Positions 63,041 through 64,000 of a stretch of DNA of 64,000 nucleotides are shown one piece after another. The first letter of the stretch is position 1, and each line of letters begins with the position of its first letter. Source of the DNA: Methanohalophilus profundi (lineage in GTDB: Archaea > Halobacteriota > Methanosarcinia > Methanosarcinales > Methanosarcinaceae); the NCBI RefSeq assembly GCF_004137855.1, contig NZ_QBKB01000002.1:755518-819517 (forward strand). The letters run 5' to 3'. The position numbers and the translations under genes were made by a program. The notes beneath the pieces were generated by a model. That model was not told the origin of the DNA and made no database searches. It worked only from the letters and a program-made list of their open reading frames with translations.

Positions 63041-64000
63041 CTGACAGACACTTCACGCTTTGTAGCCAGTTATCTGGACAGGGTACCCCCTTCAGGGATC
63101 CGCCGCTTTTTTGACATGGTCTCCGACAATGAAGACATTATATCCCTCGGAGTTGGAGAGCCCGATTATATTACTCCCTGGCACATCCGGGAAGCCTGCA
63201 TTCATTCACTGGAACAGGGAGAAACGTCCTATACATCCAACTATGGACTTGTAGAACTCAGGGACGAAATATCCAGGACTTATACCCAGAAGCAAGGATT
63301 ATACTATGATCCTACATCCGAAATACTGGTGACATCGGGAGTAAGTGAGGCACTGGACCTGGCGGTGCGTGCTATCACCGACCCGGGTGACGAGATCATA
63401 ATTGTGGATCCCTCTTACGTTGCCTATGCACCTGCAATCATTTTTGCAGGTGGAAACCCTGTTCCCGTACAAACATGCAGGGAAGACAAATTCAAACTTA
63501 CCTCCGAAAACCTGAAAAAAGCAATCACTCCAAAAACCAAAGCCATCCTGCTCAATTATCCAAACAATCCCACCGGGGCCGTGATGGATAAAAAGGAACT
63601 GGAACCCATCGCAGACATTGTGGAAGAACATGATATAATGGTCATCTCGGATGAAGTCTATGAAAGGATGACCTATGACGCACAGCATACATGTTTTGCC
63701 TCCCTTGATGGCATGAGGCAACGCACCATAGTCCTCAACGGGTTTTCCAAGGCATATTCGATGACCGGTTTTAGAATGGCCTATGCACTTGCCCCTGCAC
63801 CGGTTTTAGCAGCCATGATGCGCATACACCAGTATAGCATGCTTTGTGCCCCCATAACCGCACAGGTAGGAGCGATAGAGGCCCTCAAGAATGGTGAAGA
63901 AGAAGTGGAGAAAATGGTCAATGAATATAACCGGCGGCGCAGACTTATTGTCAAAGGATTCAATGATATAGGCCTGAAATGCTTCAACCCGGGCGGGGCT
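63041..64000 (+). CDS. Class I/II aminotransferase (aspartate-type), N-terminal part
   Basis: 320 codons, cut by the right edge. PLP fold-type I: SLGVGEPDYITP near 38, TSNYGLVELRDEI, LNYPNNPTGAVMD near 168, VISDEVYERM near 205 (PLP Asp and Tyr) and NGFSKAYSMTGFRMAY near 240 with the Schiff-base Lys. In the adjacent frame an ATG at 63034 gives only a dead-end peptide. The true frame begins at CTG 63041, 7 nt after AAAGGAGGT and right after an in-frame TGA; the next in-frame ATG is at residue 22 and would miss conserved sequence. Confidence 0.9.
   Translation, partial: MTDTSRFVASYLDRVPPSGIRRFFDMVSDNEDIISLGVGEPDYITPWHIREACIHSLEQGETSYTSNYGLVELRDEISRTYTQKQGLYYDPTSEILVTSGVSEALDLAVRAITDPGDEIIIVDPSYVAYAPAIIFAGGNPVPVQTCREDKFKLTSENLKKAITPKTKAILLNYPNNPTGAVMDKKELEPIADIVEEHDIMVISDEVYERMTYDAQHTCFASLDGMRQRTIVLNGFSKAYSMTGFRMAYALAPAPVLAAMMRIHQYSMLCAPITAQVGAIEALKNGEEEVEKMVNEYNRRRRLIVKGFNDIGLKCFNPGGA

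Overview
The window is chromosomal DNA of a methanogenic archaeon of the Methanosarcinaceae, most likely a mesophilic, salt-adapted methylotroph such as Methanohalophilus, Methanolobus or Methanococcoides. The evidence is archaeal information-processing genes (thermosome, Orc1/Cdc6, PAN, AMA, RadB, HerA-NurA, Sec61 beta, SRP19, S8e, aMBF1), methanogen-typical families (CobZ, CobY, sulfide-type Thi4, DUF356, UPF0228, UPF0201), a tandem-domain Methanosarcina-type S-layer protein and a glycine betaine ABC importer. Genus is inference; nothing here fixes it.

Layout. 1-1.6 kb: por genes (pyruvate:ferredoxin oxidoreductase; porA runs off the left edge). 1.8-10.3 kb: Dus, UPF0200/UPF0201/TIM-barrel operon, small regulators, tRNA-Lys, a sensor kinase, HerA and NurA. 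10.3-15.8 kb: glycine betaine importer behind a palindromic operator, then a thermosome gene. 15.9-23.5 kb: an accessory block of secreted, anchored and membrane proteins, containing two operons led by peptidase-like proteins and headed by two copies of the same ~250-bp promoter/leader. 23.6-29.2 kb: xth, a ModE-like regulator, Orc1/Cdc6, then UPF0251-Mrp-DUF169. 29.2-31.8 kb: a sulfonate/nitrate-type ABC importer. 32-37 kb: XRE regulator, S-layer protein, thiL. 37-40.5 kb: anaerobic ribonucleotide reductase operon. 40.8-48.3 kb: RadB, a KaiC-like ATPase, the late cobamide genes cobD-cbiB-cobZ-cobS-cobY, TrmI. 48.3-58.6 kb: HD hydrolase, mtnA, decayed TnpB, secG, srp19, glmM, DUF99, PAN, aMBF1, proC, DUF356, tRNA-His, thi4. 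58.8-64 kb: response regulator, AMA ATPase, RNase Z, S8e, Lrp and an aminotransferase cut by the right edge.

Three window-wide patterns stand out. First, six otherwise well conserved genes carry seven one-base frame disruptions (six apparent losses, one apparent gain), and a further gene has an in-frame TAA; this looks like residual sequencing indels or unusually active gene decay. Second, several conserved genes have no ATG, GTG or TTG at the expected start, but a CTG, ATT or ATA 6-8 nt after a strong GGGG/GGAGG Shine-Dalgarno sequence. Third, GTAA-capped hairpins like those at IS200/IS605-type right ends are scattered at about 42, 51 and 57.6 kb, only one of them beside a recognisable TnpB fragment.

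The best candidate for something undescribed is the pair of operons at 17.7-23.5 kb. Each is preceded by the same perfect 18-bp palindrome, a TATA-like site, a perfect 13-bp stem-loop and a second hairpin that would sequester the Shine-Dalgarno sequence of the first gene. One leads with a clan-CD-like cysteine peptidase candidate, the other with a C39/papain-like one.
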